This document shows positions 1 through 11,110 of a DNA stretch of 64,000 bases, piece by piece. The number at the start of each line of letters is the position of its first letter. The first letter of the stretch is position 1. Below the pieces are notes generated by a model, which saw nothing but the letters and a program-made list of their open reading frames with translations, did not search any database and was not told the DNA's origin. The stretch is from Chytridium lagenaria (Eukaryota; Chytridiomycota; Chytridiomycetes; Chytridiales; Chytridiaceae), in assembly GCA_025449115.1 (NCBI GenBank), contig JAHLKC010000140.1:44334-108333 (forward strand). Reading direction: 5' to 3'. Both the position numbers and the translations under genes were made by a program.

Positions 1-2330
1 AGCGGAGGGTTCTTCCCCGTCTAGTCTCAGTCGTGACCTCGTGGCAGCGTTGCCTCGAATTGCAGCTTGAGATCTCGCTGTCGATATCAAAGCTATTCAT
101 GCGAAAGAGGAAGATTGCGTTCTTCCAGCCGGACTCGTTCGTGAACTCCTAGTATCGTTGACCTCAAATTCACATATTGTCCTAATAAAAAAACTTGATT
201 AGACCTGGGTTTTGAAAAAACGAAACTTATCATTATTTATGTTAACGACGCAACGAAAAGATACTTAGCTTCTTCAGCAACATCCCCGAATAAGCGTGAA
301 CCACACCCCTTCACTCGTTTTCGTGGTGTCGCAGACCGAGTCGCATCGAGAATTTTGAAGAACGGATGAGTTTCTTCTTCGTTTGGTCTCCTTCGTGACC
401 TCGTGTCAACCGTTGCCTCGGTCGTATGGCAACTTCTCGTCAATGTTGGCATCAAAGCTATTCAAAAAAAAAAAGGGAAAGGAATGGAGGATTCTTCCAT
501 CTGGTCTCAGTCGTGACCTTGCGGCATCCGTTGCCTCGAAATCGCGGCATGGAATTTCGCTGTCGATATCAAAGCTATTTATGCGAAAGAGAAGAATCGG
601 AGTGTCGGTAACCCTCTCATTCACATACTGTCCTGATTAACAAAGTCGGTTAGTACTGAATCTTAGGAAAACAAACCAATCATTACTTTCTGTGAACGAA
701 GCCAAAAAAGATATACTTAACTTCTTCAGCAACATCCCCGAATACGTATGGACTACAACCCTTCACTCGTTTTCGTGGTATCGGCAGACGGAGTCGAATT
801 TAGAATTTAAAGAACAAATGAGATTCTTTTTCGTGTGGTCTCGTTCCTGACCTCGTGTCGACCGTTGCCTCAGTCGTAGAGCACCTTGTCGTCATGTCGG
901 CATCAAAGCTATTTCAAAATGGAATGGGAGTGGAGGGTTCTTCCTTGTCTTGTCTTAGTTGTGACCTTGCGGCATCCGCTGCCTCGAAATCGCGGCTTGT
1001 AATCTCGCTGTCGATATAAAAGCTATTTATAGAAAACGGGAAAAGCGGCTTCTTCCACTCTGCACCCTTTCGTGAATTTCTAGTGTCGGTGACCTCGTAT
1101 TCACATATTTTTCTACCTAAAATAGATGCTTAGTACCGAATCTTGAAACTAATCATGACTTTGTATTAACGAAGAAAAACATAGATAGACTTAACTTCTT
1201 AAGCAAACATCCCCGTATACAATTCGTCTAGACACACTCTCTTGCGTGGTGTCGCATACCGAGTCGAAGCTATTACGTTAAAAAGGGGTTTGGAAATTAA
1301 GTTTCTTGTTCCTGTGGTCTCGTTCTTGACCTCGTCGCATCCGTTCCTCGAAATCGCGGCCTGGGATCTCGTTATCGATTCCAGTTTGTTCCCGACTGTA
1401 AAAAGTATTAGCAACGTGGGCCTCGCATTCGCATCTTGGATCCTAGTGAATGATTCGGTGAGTGTCCTAATTAAGAAAACTCAGTTATGTCATATTTTTT
1501 TTTCTGGTAAAGAACAAAAATAACAATTCGACTTCGCTTACTCGGCAGAATCCCCATAAATATGTCGGCGAGAAAATCTACTATTGAACGCTCTCGTGCT
1601 ATTTCGGTCGTGACGTTGCAGATGGAAGCAAATCTATTCAAAAATAAGAAATATGAGAATGAATCGGGTTCGTCTCCGTCTCGTTCGCAGCGTCGTGGTA
1701 TCAGATGGCCTTGGACGTCGCTATCGGCATCAAGGGTATCTAGAAGAAAGGATTAGTAAAATGGATTCTTGTTAGTCTCGTCGCCCGTGGCCTCGTGGTA
1801 TCCGTTATCTCGTACTTGAGGCTTGAGATCTCGCTGTCGGTATCAATGCTAGTGAAAAGCGGGAGGGGAATCGAGATCTTCGGATCTGGATCCGATCGTA
1901 AAGTGATGGTTTCGTCGGTCGTCGGCCTTACATTCGTATCTTGGATTCTTATTAGAGAGTTGGTTAGTCTTGAATTTGAGAAAACAGTATATTTTTATTT
2001 TTTCATGAAGAACAAAGATAATTGATATACTTAGCTATTCGGCATCCCAGCAGAATGAGGCTTGAGATCTCGCTGTCGGTATCGATGCTAACGAAAAGGG
2101 GGAGGGAGAATCGAGTTCTTCGGATCTGGATCCGATCGTAAAGTGATGGTCTCGTCGATCGTTGGCCTTACGTTCCTATCTTGGATTCTTGTTGAGTTAG
2201 TTGGTTCGTATTGAAATTGAGAAAAACGATATATTTATTATGTTTTTATGAAGAAGAGAGACAACTGATAAACTTAGCTTTTCGTCCATATCCCGTCAAT
2301 CATGCATCTTCTGCTGATTACCCTGTAAGT
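1..2330. repeat. Satellite array, left copy
   Basis: Tandem units of about 450-475 bp, with boundaries recognisable at the motif cttcagcaacatcccc near 268, 719 and 1193. Each unit holds two related half-units, both containing a gtctggtctc...gtgacctcgtg core and ending in atcaaagctatt. The distal part (about 1800-2285) is a variant built of ~235-bp units present twice (near 1810 and 2057), while the right copy has it once. Small open frames here are not conserved between units and I do not regard them as genes. Confidence 0.9.
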
Positions 2331-5300
2331 GTTTCGGTCGATTTCATGGCGTCGTCGTTTGAATGGAAGCAATAGAAAAAAATAAAGAGGCATTGGAGTT
2401 TTCGAATAGATAGGAGCAAATCGTGTTGCTCGATTGCGAACCATCGTGAGGTAGTGGCGTTTTCGGCTCTGATAATGGGTTCAATAAAAAAAAAGAAAAA
2501 TTCCTGACGTATTGGGAATTCGCTGTTGCATTAAAGTGACAAAGTAAAGCAACGGGAACCAGGGGATTAATTGTCTTGGCTCGATCTTAGTGCCTCGCAA
2601 CCGCGTGTTGGGATCATACCATAGATCTTGCCTTCAGGACCGTCGAAGTCGTGTTGACATATTACATCAATACCATTGTGAGCGAATGAAGGTGGGCAAA
2701 GGGAATCGATCGTAACCGTGCGGTAATCACTTCGTTTTTTAAAGCCGCTTGAATAACGTAAGTCAAGATATTAAAGGATGTTGACTTCGCAAAGGATTAG
2801 AATAAACTTACCTGCTCATATGCCTTCGTTGAAAATGCTATACAGCTTGTTTGTGCCGACCGCTCAGGCTTTATTCGTATTCACCATCATTATCGTTTTT
2901 AAATTTCGAAGTTGTTGCCACCTCTGCCATCAAATACGTTTTCTGATTGGATCGCTAATTTTGGAGAGGAACGATGTTATAAGAACAAAAAGGATTCGGA
3001 ATGGTCACATACCAAGTAAGTCTTGAGTTTAAGGCCTCGTACTTGAGCTGCTACCCATACGACGGCCTATCGCTAAGCTTATTGATACTGTCTTGATCTC
3101 CTATAGCCGCGTTGGCATCGTTGCCTTGAAGAGATTTCTGTCGAAGGTCGTTGCTAGTTGAAGGTGGTCGACACTACAAGCCGTGCTGGAGTCTCTGTCA
3201 TCATATAAAAGTGGTGAAGTTAGACGGTTCAGGGTAGACCAACAAGTGACGTAACCAACCTCTCCCCGACGTCGAACCACGCGATCCCGAGGTTTTTATC
3301 GTCTTACATTTCTATCCCTTGCATCATAGGAATTAGACAGTTGATCTCAAGAAGGCGTCGAGAAGGATAATATCGTGAGGCGACACCGTTGTTATAAGTG
3401 GTGATGTGAAGATCCAGATATTTTGACTTTGGGGAAGGATATGCGGGAGATGCTGGTTAAGACGCTGGGGACCGGAAGGAATGCCACGGATAGGAATATC
3501 GCATATAACATATACGCCAACCACACTGCTCGCTCGGTACTCTTTCGAAGCGTCATCAAGTTCCTGAGGTATCTTGTGACGGTGTCGCCCGCGTCGATAT
3601 TCTTGACCAACTGGATTGCCTTCGCTACATGTTGATGCCTTGGAGTAGAGGTCAGCTGCAAAGAAGACAGGACATTAAGGTTTTGGTTGAGAGCACGCTA
3701 CATGTTGATGCCTTACAGTAGATGTCAGCTGCAAAGAAGAAAGGACGATGGTTTCGTCGAGAGCAGTGAAGGAAGAAGGGATGAAGGAGTCGAGTGAAGG
3801 ACAGAAGGAGAAGAGCGAGGGAGTGATGGTTGTTGACAAAAAAAAGGTGTTTACAAAAACATTTTTGTTCTCCTTTGTTTGTTGTCCTGCTGCAAATATT
3901 TTAACATCCTCCTGAAGTGACGATCCTTTCCTCATTTTTCTAATTCTCTTCTCGTTTTTACCCTTTTCTCGTCCTTTCTTCCTTTGCTTTTGCTTTTGAG
4001 CATCGTTTATCTTCTTTCTTTGTTTGTGGATCGTGTGAAATGGGGGTGCAGGATGGAGATCCCAAGGCAGGCTGACTTGTTTTGTCAACGCAGGGAGTTA
4101 CTCTCCACTCTTTGTTTGCTTTGTTGGGGATTGAGGATTTGCGGTGAAAGGAAGAGGCGGGAGGGGATGTATGCTATTGGAGGAGACTGGTGTATATACG
4201 GAGGTAGAAGATGACAGGAAGACGGGAGCAATGATGAACGACCTCCTAAGAAAGGAAGCTCTCGAAATGATACGACTCCTCGCGCTTTTAAAGGAAGAGC
4301 AGTAAAAGGAGGTGTCAACAGCGCAGATATCATAGCTGACTTGTGCTAGAAAGAGGAGGAGATTGAGAGAGGAGGAGATTGAAGGGTTTGCTAACATGAT
4401 GAATGGGAAGTAGGATATAAGAGGGGGGTCGAAGGAGAAGGACTATCCCTAAACAACTACAGCTACTCTATCTTTACCTACTAAATCTGCTCCTTCACTT
4501 TACCATCCAAATATTCCTCAATCTCTGCTGTCGATGCTCGAGACATAGCTCGCTCCTCCCTCCCACTTCTTAACTCGAAATGATTTATTATTTGAAATTA
4601 CAAAAATCACTTTTCAAACTCGTTTTTTGCCGCCCATTCTTGAAGATCTTGGGAGGCACTTGAAATATGATATGGGCTGTGGCTTCCTTTGATGGAGAGA
4701 ACATGGAGCATCATTTATTTATAAAGCATCATGTTTATGCACGCGACAGGCGATACGGGACGGGCGAAAGTCATATTTGACTTTTTGTTTTGATACTGAT
4801 GCCGTCGAATATTTGGAAAGTACGTGAAAGAGCATCAAACAGGTTTGAGTTTGCTTGTGAAGTTGACCTAGCTGGGATTAATCTGTTGATTTTTTAAAAA
4901 CGTAATTTATACTATTGAAATTGAAATAAATCATAGAAATAAATATCAATACTTCACCATAAGTGTGTATGGCAATATGCGCGTAGAATTAATCGGAGAT
5001 TCTCATGTTAGATTCGCAGGGGAGTAGTCAGTTAAAGAGTAAATTCAGTTCATCTGCGACAGTCCAAACTTTAAAAGGTTTCCGTGTAGCTTGAACCAAA
5101 AACAAACGTAAAGGTCAAAAGAAGACAGTTATTTTCTTCTCAACTCACATTCTTTTTCCATTTAAAACAACGCACGTTTTGCCTATTCGATTTTCCATCA
5201 TCCTCCTATATTCCACGTTTGCACTTTAAAAGAATCCCTAACTGCAGGCAGAAGCGAATGCACCAATATCTAAAAAGCGGTCAGAAGCCTTATCAACATT

Positions 5301-5900
5301 TCATCTCGCATTCTTTTGAATAACCTTATATCTGTAACGAGTGAGCAAAGAACCTTTAAACACTACGATGAAAGAAACATGGATCCAGCGATTTCACGTA
5401 CCTGCACGCATCAATAATGCATGGATTAGCCATGGTTCCTTTATCATCAAGATCATTCATGACCTTATGGTTGAAAATGTTGAGCTGTGCCGGCAAAGAG
5501 ATCCTTTGCGGCCCTTCCTACCACTGTTTTGAACGAGGAAACCGCTTCCCTTCGATGCCCTCAATATTAACGTCATTACATTTTGAAAAGAAATCTGAAG
5601 GGGGGCCGAGTGGAGTATTATTTTACAAAGGAAGAGGAGGATTGAAGAAAGCGCAAAATCGATGGAGTGATGTGACGTTCCTCCCTTCAGTTTCTCAACA
5701 AAAAAACACTAAAGTTGTCCCAGTAGTGTGGACGGCTTGGTTCGTGATCCTAATGTACGTACTGTTCTAATTCGCCATCAAAAACGCTGCACTCGACGGG
5801 AATGCCAGTAATTGAGGAATGCTCAGGCTTCTTTTATTATCTACTTGGAACAAAAACAAAAACAAAATATGAGGCGAAAGATAGGAAACGGGGGAAATTA
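2331..5900. other. Duplicated non-coding stretch
   Basis: No gene recognised. It matches 58900-62600. A short region (3423-3635) can be read as protein on either strand, but a single-base difference in the other copy breaks both readings. A purine-rich segment lies at 4100-4450. From about 4900 to 5800 the two copies diverge more strongly, through several indels. Text resembling splice donors occurs (for example caagtaagtc near 3015), yet no exon chain with a recognisable product could be assembled. Confidence 0.6.
3623..3768. repeat. ~73-bp tandem duplication
   Basis: The text cgctacatgttgatgcctt begins at 3623 and again at 3696, followed in both by agtaga.gtcagctgcaaagaag. The same two-copy structure is present in the right duplicated block at 60207 and 60276, so this small duplication predates the large one. 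Confidence 0.85.
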
Positions 5901-5924
5901 AAGGAAAATAAAATATCAGGCTGT

Positions 5925-6785
5925 GCTTGATTCTGGTACCCTGATTCGGCATCGGAGGTCCCCCATTCCGTCTCTGCAAATCATCCAACAACGAAAGCGC
6001 ACCCTCAATAGACGCATTCGCGGCTCTCCGCATCTGAAATGATGCTGGTTCAATGGACGAAACAGATGACCTGCATATGCAGGGTACGCCGATCTCTGCT
6101 GAGACTGCGATCGAGACGGGAAGGGTTGTTGCGGTCTCCCTAAAACCGTCGCGGAGGATCTTGCACGGCCATACCCGCTTGATGTGCTCGACATCAGGAA
6201 TGACGTTCGATCAAGGGATGCGTTTGGGTATCTGTTGTTGTTGTTGTTGAGGCCACCCGTTGGATGGGGGTGGCATCCCATAAGGTTTTCCGGGCTGTCC
6301 TGGTCTCTGTCTCGCTGCCGTGCAAGGACCCGGCGGCAAACGGTGTAGTGGGTGACGGAGGGTGTGGCGACGGGGGATGGCGAGTTATACCCCGCCGAGA
6401 AGTCTCGGATGGATGTGGGGTGGAGCGACCTGATTCGGATGAGATGATGGATTGAACGGGTTTTGCGCGTGGTGCAATGTTGATTGTGCGAGATGCGATG
6501 GGCGGCATGATGTGCATGACTTCGGTCTCATCGGAGGGTCGACGTGCGAGTCCGGTTCCTATGAGTTGGGGACGTTGTGGGACGGGGGCGGGTTGTGGGG
6601 AAATGGGGGGGGGGGCATGTTTCCATGGGTGCCGGTGGAGCAGGTTGAGGCATCTGCATCTGCATCTGGAGTTATTGCATGATGAGGAGTTGCTGTGGAT
6701 CGATGGGGGGTCGTTGAGGTTGCATTAGATACGTTGGGGCGCTCATGAGTCCTGGGGAGGCGCCTGAAACGGATACTGGCATCGC
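5925..6785 (-). pseudogene. Truncated copy of the Q-rich gene at 62.6-64.0 kb
   Basis: The minus strand matches the 3' part of the gene at the right edge of the window, including the C-terminal text RRAANASIEGALSLLDDL and the proline/glutamine-rich stretch before it. It lacks the upstream exon with the acidic run, because similarity stops near 6785. It has also lost about 70 bp corresponding to 63030-63105, and is shifted in frame by one base just before the stop codon used in the right copy. In one place it is better than the right copy: GKPYGMPPP reads straight through near 6277, where the right copy is shifted. I infer a decayed by-product of the segmental duplication. It could only be expressed as a fragment. 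Confidence 0.82.
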
Positions 6786-7303
6786 GAATAAGGTTTTGCA
6801 ATAATGGATTGATTCACTTTCGTATTGTCAGTACTTTATTTTACATTGGTTGACATAACGCGTTAGGGCACTTCGATATTTGTATGTTAAATTCATGAAA
6901 GGCAGCATAATAACGCAGAGCAGTGACCATAGCGATTTCGTACGCCGTCGAGATTGTGGTCGATTATCTATTGTCGAAAAAGAAAGTAGTGAATCAACTC
7001 GCACTTTTCGGAAAGGGCCTCCCGAAAAATGTGCAAAATGCAAAGTGGGCAATGACGTCGACGATGGTTGCCAGGAGATTTTGACCCAATGGAGCATGCT
7101 CTGCTAAATGTATTGTTTTGTCTTCTTTTAGGATACATTATGCAGAATTTGGTAATGAAAATCAAGGACCATATAAATGATTGTTTCCCGTGGTCTTTTG
7201 ATACAGTATGTATTAAAAAATCGTGTAAAATTATGCCCGAGGTTCTTCCTTGTTACAGAAAAGAATCCCCCCTTCAACCAACGCCATTCTCTATCAAATA
7301 TTT
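6786..7303. other. Intergenic, nothing recognised
   Basis: This lies between the duplication boundary and the stop codon of the ABC transporter. Short overlapping open frames occur on both strands with no recognisable protein features. It probably includes the transporter's 3' untranslated region. Confidence 0.6.
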
Positions 7304-10300
7304 TCAGCCCCCCCTCAACCAACCCCTCCTCTCATTCTCCTCCTCCGACAACCGATTATACAACCTCCAATATGCCCCTCTCTTCCTTATAAGTTCATCA
7401 TGTTTCCCTGCACCAAAAAAAACACCACAAAATCAACACACAAAAAACACACCAAAAATCTTACCTGTCTCTAAAATATTCCCAGCCCGCAACGCCCCAC
7501 TCATCACAACAATCAAATCCGCGGCTTGGATCGTACTGAGACGGTCTACAACAAACAAAACAAAAAAAGGTAAGGGGGGGCATGGAAGCGAAGGAGGGAA
7601 GATGTAAAGGCTTACGTGCTATGACGAGGACGGTGCGACCTTTCATGAGCTTTTCAAGCGCGTCTTGGACGATACGTTCGGATTGAGCTAGGGAAAGGGG
7701 GTCAGGTCATCATATGGAGGATTTGGTGGACTTACTGTCAAGAGCAGAGGTGGCTTCGTCAAGAATAAGCACCTACACAATATTTCAATACAATCGGTTG
7801 ACTTATAACGGCATACCTTTGGATCCTTCAAGATGGCGCCTACCCAACGACAAAAAAAAAGATCTATGTTAACCCCGCAAAAAAATAGACAAAAAAATAA
7901 GACTCTAAACCCAAACACTCACGAGCAATCGCAATCCTCTGTTTCTGACCTACACCAAAAGCAACCATTAAAATCCCAACTTCCAAATCAAAAAAAAAAG
8001 AAAAAAAGAGGGAAAAATAGTCTCACCTCCTGAAAGCGTTACCCCTCTTTCTCCAACCAAAGTCCCATACCCCTGTGGGAATTTCCCGATAAACTCTGCC
8101 GCATTCGCCTTCCTCGCCGCCTCTTCCACCTCCTCTAAACTCGCATCAGGACGTCCATACCTGATGTTCTCTAAAATCGACGTTGCAAACAACACAGGCT
8201 GTATTTTTTTCACACGCATCAGAATAAGAAAAAATGGGTGGAGGGGGATACCTCTTGGTTAATGTATCCAACATTTTCGCGGATCCAGCTGCATAGGTGA
8301 GAAACAAGATAAAAAGCATGGCATACCTTGGATTAAGTTGACGGATGTCATAGTTATCAATGAGGATAGCGCCACGATCAGTATCGTAGAAACGCTCGAT
8401 GAGCTACGAGATGGCTTGTCAAAAGGGGCCAGACGTTGAAATAAGCTCCTACCTGTCCAACCGTGCTTTTCCCGCTCCCACTGGGTCCACAAAGTGCAAC
8501 AACTTTTCCAACGGGAAGGGTGAGGCTGAAATCTTGGAGGACAGGGTGTCCAGGTCGAGTCGGGTACTGAAAAGGTAAGCCCGAAAAATAAAAGGTGGTT
8601 TTTCTTACAGTGAATGAAACGTCTTTGAATTCGATAAAACCTACACCATATGTTAGTGGGTTTTTAAGGTATAAGGGAAAGGGGGGAATGTACCGTTCAT
8701 CTTCGCAGGTCGAATCCCAACATCAACAGGAATGCTGGCTTTATGATCAATATACTCAATCACGCGAGCCGCCGATCCAAGCGCCTTTATGACTTGACCA
8801 AACAGAACTCCAATTTGTGCTAAAATTGATAAAAAAAAGGATTAGAAAACATGACAACCGGGGGACGGGATAAAAAAAAACAACAAACATAAAGATCTTT
8901 GAGCGCTTTGAGTTGAAACCATATACGTCATGAGCTATTTGTTTTTGTAAGAAATATGTAAATTGTTTTATGGATAAACGAGGGTCAATGTTTTTTTTTA
9001 CCTGTCCACCTGTCATTTCCCCCTTTACAACAAGCGATCCGCCATAATACAAAACCATCAAAATCATACCCCCAATCGACATTGTCGTCAGCCCTTTAGA
9101 AACAAATGTCAAAACCCCCGAAAAATATATAACACCACGTATTAAAAAGTTTCTGAAGTCGTTTTCAATACGAGAAACAAAGAAAAAACAAAAACAAAAA
9201 TGACAACCAACAAACAACAACAAAAAAAACTCACCTTGAAACACTCCAATATGAAATCCCAACTTCCGATTCCCCATCCCCGCCTCCTCCGCCATCCCAA
9301 GATACCTCTCAACCTCCCTCCCTCTCCAGCAAAAGCCCTCACCGTCCTCACATTCGACACCGCCTCCCCAGCAACCCCAGCAGCTCTAGCCTCCCCCTCC
9401 CTCGCGATCCTCGACACCCTCCGCAAAAAGCTCCCGTACATGTTCATCGCCACATAAAGCACCGGCATCGTCGCTAATAACAAGCCAGTGAGACGTGGAG
9501 AGAGTCGAGTGAGTTGGTACAGCGTTCCAAGGATTTGAGCGAGACAGCGAAGACCCTGATTTGAATTTTTTTCACATTTTAAAAAAGATTGAACCTTCCC
9601 CCTCCTTCTCACCTGTGTGATTACCAGCTTGAATGTATGCTACAAATAGAACCCTTCAGTCAATTTACAAAAAAAACCCTCAAACATACCTTAAACTCCC
9701 CGACATCCTGCGCCAACCTCCCCACAACCTCCCCCTGCATACGACCATCGAAAAACGCCATATCCTGTCCTAAAATCGATTCATAAAGCCGGCCTCTCAA
9801 CCTTACAGCCACCCGTTCCCCAAGTACCGTCACAAGGTGGATATCAATACAGGTCAACAATCCTAACCAAAACCGCGTCAACCAAGGAAAAAAAACGCGG
9901 AGGAGGAGAAGAGGCTAGGGAATCAGCAGTAGTGAAGAAAGGAAAAGAAACGCGGGTGCATGGCGGTATTAATCAAACGCAGAGGGAATAAGAGGTGGGG
10001 GAATGAGCAGTTGGGAAGGAAGGAAAAGAAACGCGGGTGCATGGCGGTGTTTTACCTTGAAGCGCAAACATTGTCAACAGTTTCATCGCTGGTTCATTCA
10101 ACGATGTTAACGTGGTCGTGGAATTCGTAGATAGATTCTGAACACCGTCACAAGGTCACCTATGATACGGTGTCGTGATATTGATAAGGGCTGTAACGGT
10201 AGTAACAGCAATAATCTACGAATCAATAAAAAAAAACACCTTCCAAAAAGAAAAACAACCCCGCCGTACTTACTGTCACCAAAAGTCCAATATCCGGGCT

Positions 10301-10699
10301 CACAGCATCCACAACATCATTCAACAATCCCAAACTCCCCTTCCTTTCCACCTCCCCACTCTTCTCAATCGACACTTCAAGATTACTTTCCTCCGCATCC
10401 GCTCTCAACCCTTTCGTCTCCCGTTTATCGTCCTTCCACATCCTAACCCCCGCAAACCCCATCGCCGCAATCACGGGCAGCCATCAACCCCATCATACGC
10501 CAACTCGGCCATGAGACGGAGGTCCACGGCCTGTGAGGTTGTTGCGGACTTCGCGGTGAATTCGTCGCGAGGGTCTTTGTATTGGGTAAAGAGACGGTGG
10601 TGAGGGATGCGGAGAGGGTGAGGTGGATGTGAGGGGTGAAGAAGAGGCGGGGGGTGTGGGTGAGAGTTTTGGAGGGATGGAGCAGACGGAGGAGACGCA
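7304..10699 (-). CDS. Mitochondrial-type ABC half-transporter (ABCB8/ABCB10/Mdl1-like)
   Basis: ATP-dependent exporter of the ABCB half-transporter family, expected to work as a dimer in the inner mitochondrial membrane; the substrate is unknown. The ATG at 10699 opens an Arg/Ser/Thr-rich, acid-poor N-terminus typical of a mitochondrial presequence. Next comes the membrane domain ([10 protein letters not shown] near 10.25 kb, [15 protein letters not shown] near 9.79 kb, [13 protein letters not shown] near 9.47 kb, [15 protein letters not shown] near 9.03 kb). The nucleotide-binding domain has Walker [10 protein letters not shown] (8462-8488), a signature motif LSGG split from QKQR by an intron at 8028, Walker [13 protein letters not shown] (about 7740-7775) and the H-loop in VIAH-RLST, again split by an intron. 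The protein ends ...[16 protein letters not shown] and a stop at 7304-7306. I count at least a dozen short exons joined by GT-AG introns. Single-base frame breaks are needed near 10480 and 9315, the latter in a G-rich run. Product class is secure; the 5' end and exact subfamily are less so. Confidence 0.88.
9913..10050. repeat. Partial duplication inside a transporter intron
   Basis: The text aaggaaaagaaacgcgggtg starts at 9939 and again at 10020 (offset 81 bp) and continues as catggcggt in both. The upstream flanks are also similar. It fills most of the intron between the exon ending MFALQ (about 10055) and the exon ending in DVGEFK. One copy abuts the donor site. Confidence 0.85.
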
Positions 10700-11110
10700 T
10701 GGTTTGGGACAACTTATTTTTTTCGGTTTGAGCTCGTGTGACGGAGAACGAACTCGGGGAGTCCGTCGTTCGTGGCCGTGTCTAGAATGTTCGATGAGTC
10801 GAATGGGTTTCGGGGTAAGATGGTTTCGGGTAAGATGTTGGTACTCGGACGTTTTGGAGATGACTTATCGTGATAACGCCACTCGACGATTTCAATAGTG
10901 GTATGCGTACAGGTGAACGGAATAAAATTGGAAGTTATCATTTATGTAAACAGTACTCGATTTGTTAAAAACCTTTCAAAATATCTATTAAATAAAATAA
11001 AACACTTGCAAAAGCCAAAGGGGGTATAACAACAATCCCTCCACACACCAAATAATTTAAAAAAAGAGAAAAAAAAAAGGCAACCAAAACGTGATGTTGT
11101 TTTTTTTCTT
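10700..11110. other. Intergenic between transporter and C2H2 gene
   Basis: Both neighbours are on the minus strand, so this holds the promoter side of the transporter and the 3' flank of the C2H2 gene. It is A/T-rich from 10930 to 11110 with poly-A runs. No gene is seen. Confidence 0.6.

Larger units (their letters stand above)
1..6785. repeat. Left copy of a large direct duplication
   Basis: This whole stretch recurs in the same orientation at about 57281-63517. The order of landmarks is kept: satellite units, a block with the text tcggtcgatttc near 2.3 kb, a purine-rich stretch near 4.1-4.4 kb, then a minus-strand glutamine-rich gene copy. Most of it can be aligned by eye with scattered substitutions and small indels; 4.9-5.8 kb is more diverged. 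The left copy carries one additional ~450-bp satellite unit and one additional ~235-bp unit. Similarity stops near 6785, where the left copy leaves the gene sequence. The true left end may lie outside the window. Confidence 0.93.

Noticed and set aside
3423..3635. Plus-strand frame containing MREMLVKTLGTGRNATDRN as a possible gene
   Set aside because: The second copy at about 60012 loses the frame through a one-base difference, and no flanking exons could be found.
7068..7607. Plus-strand open frame of 179 codons
   Set aside because: It runs antisense to the last exons and introns of the ABC transporter, where the minus strand gives clear family motifs.
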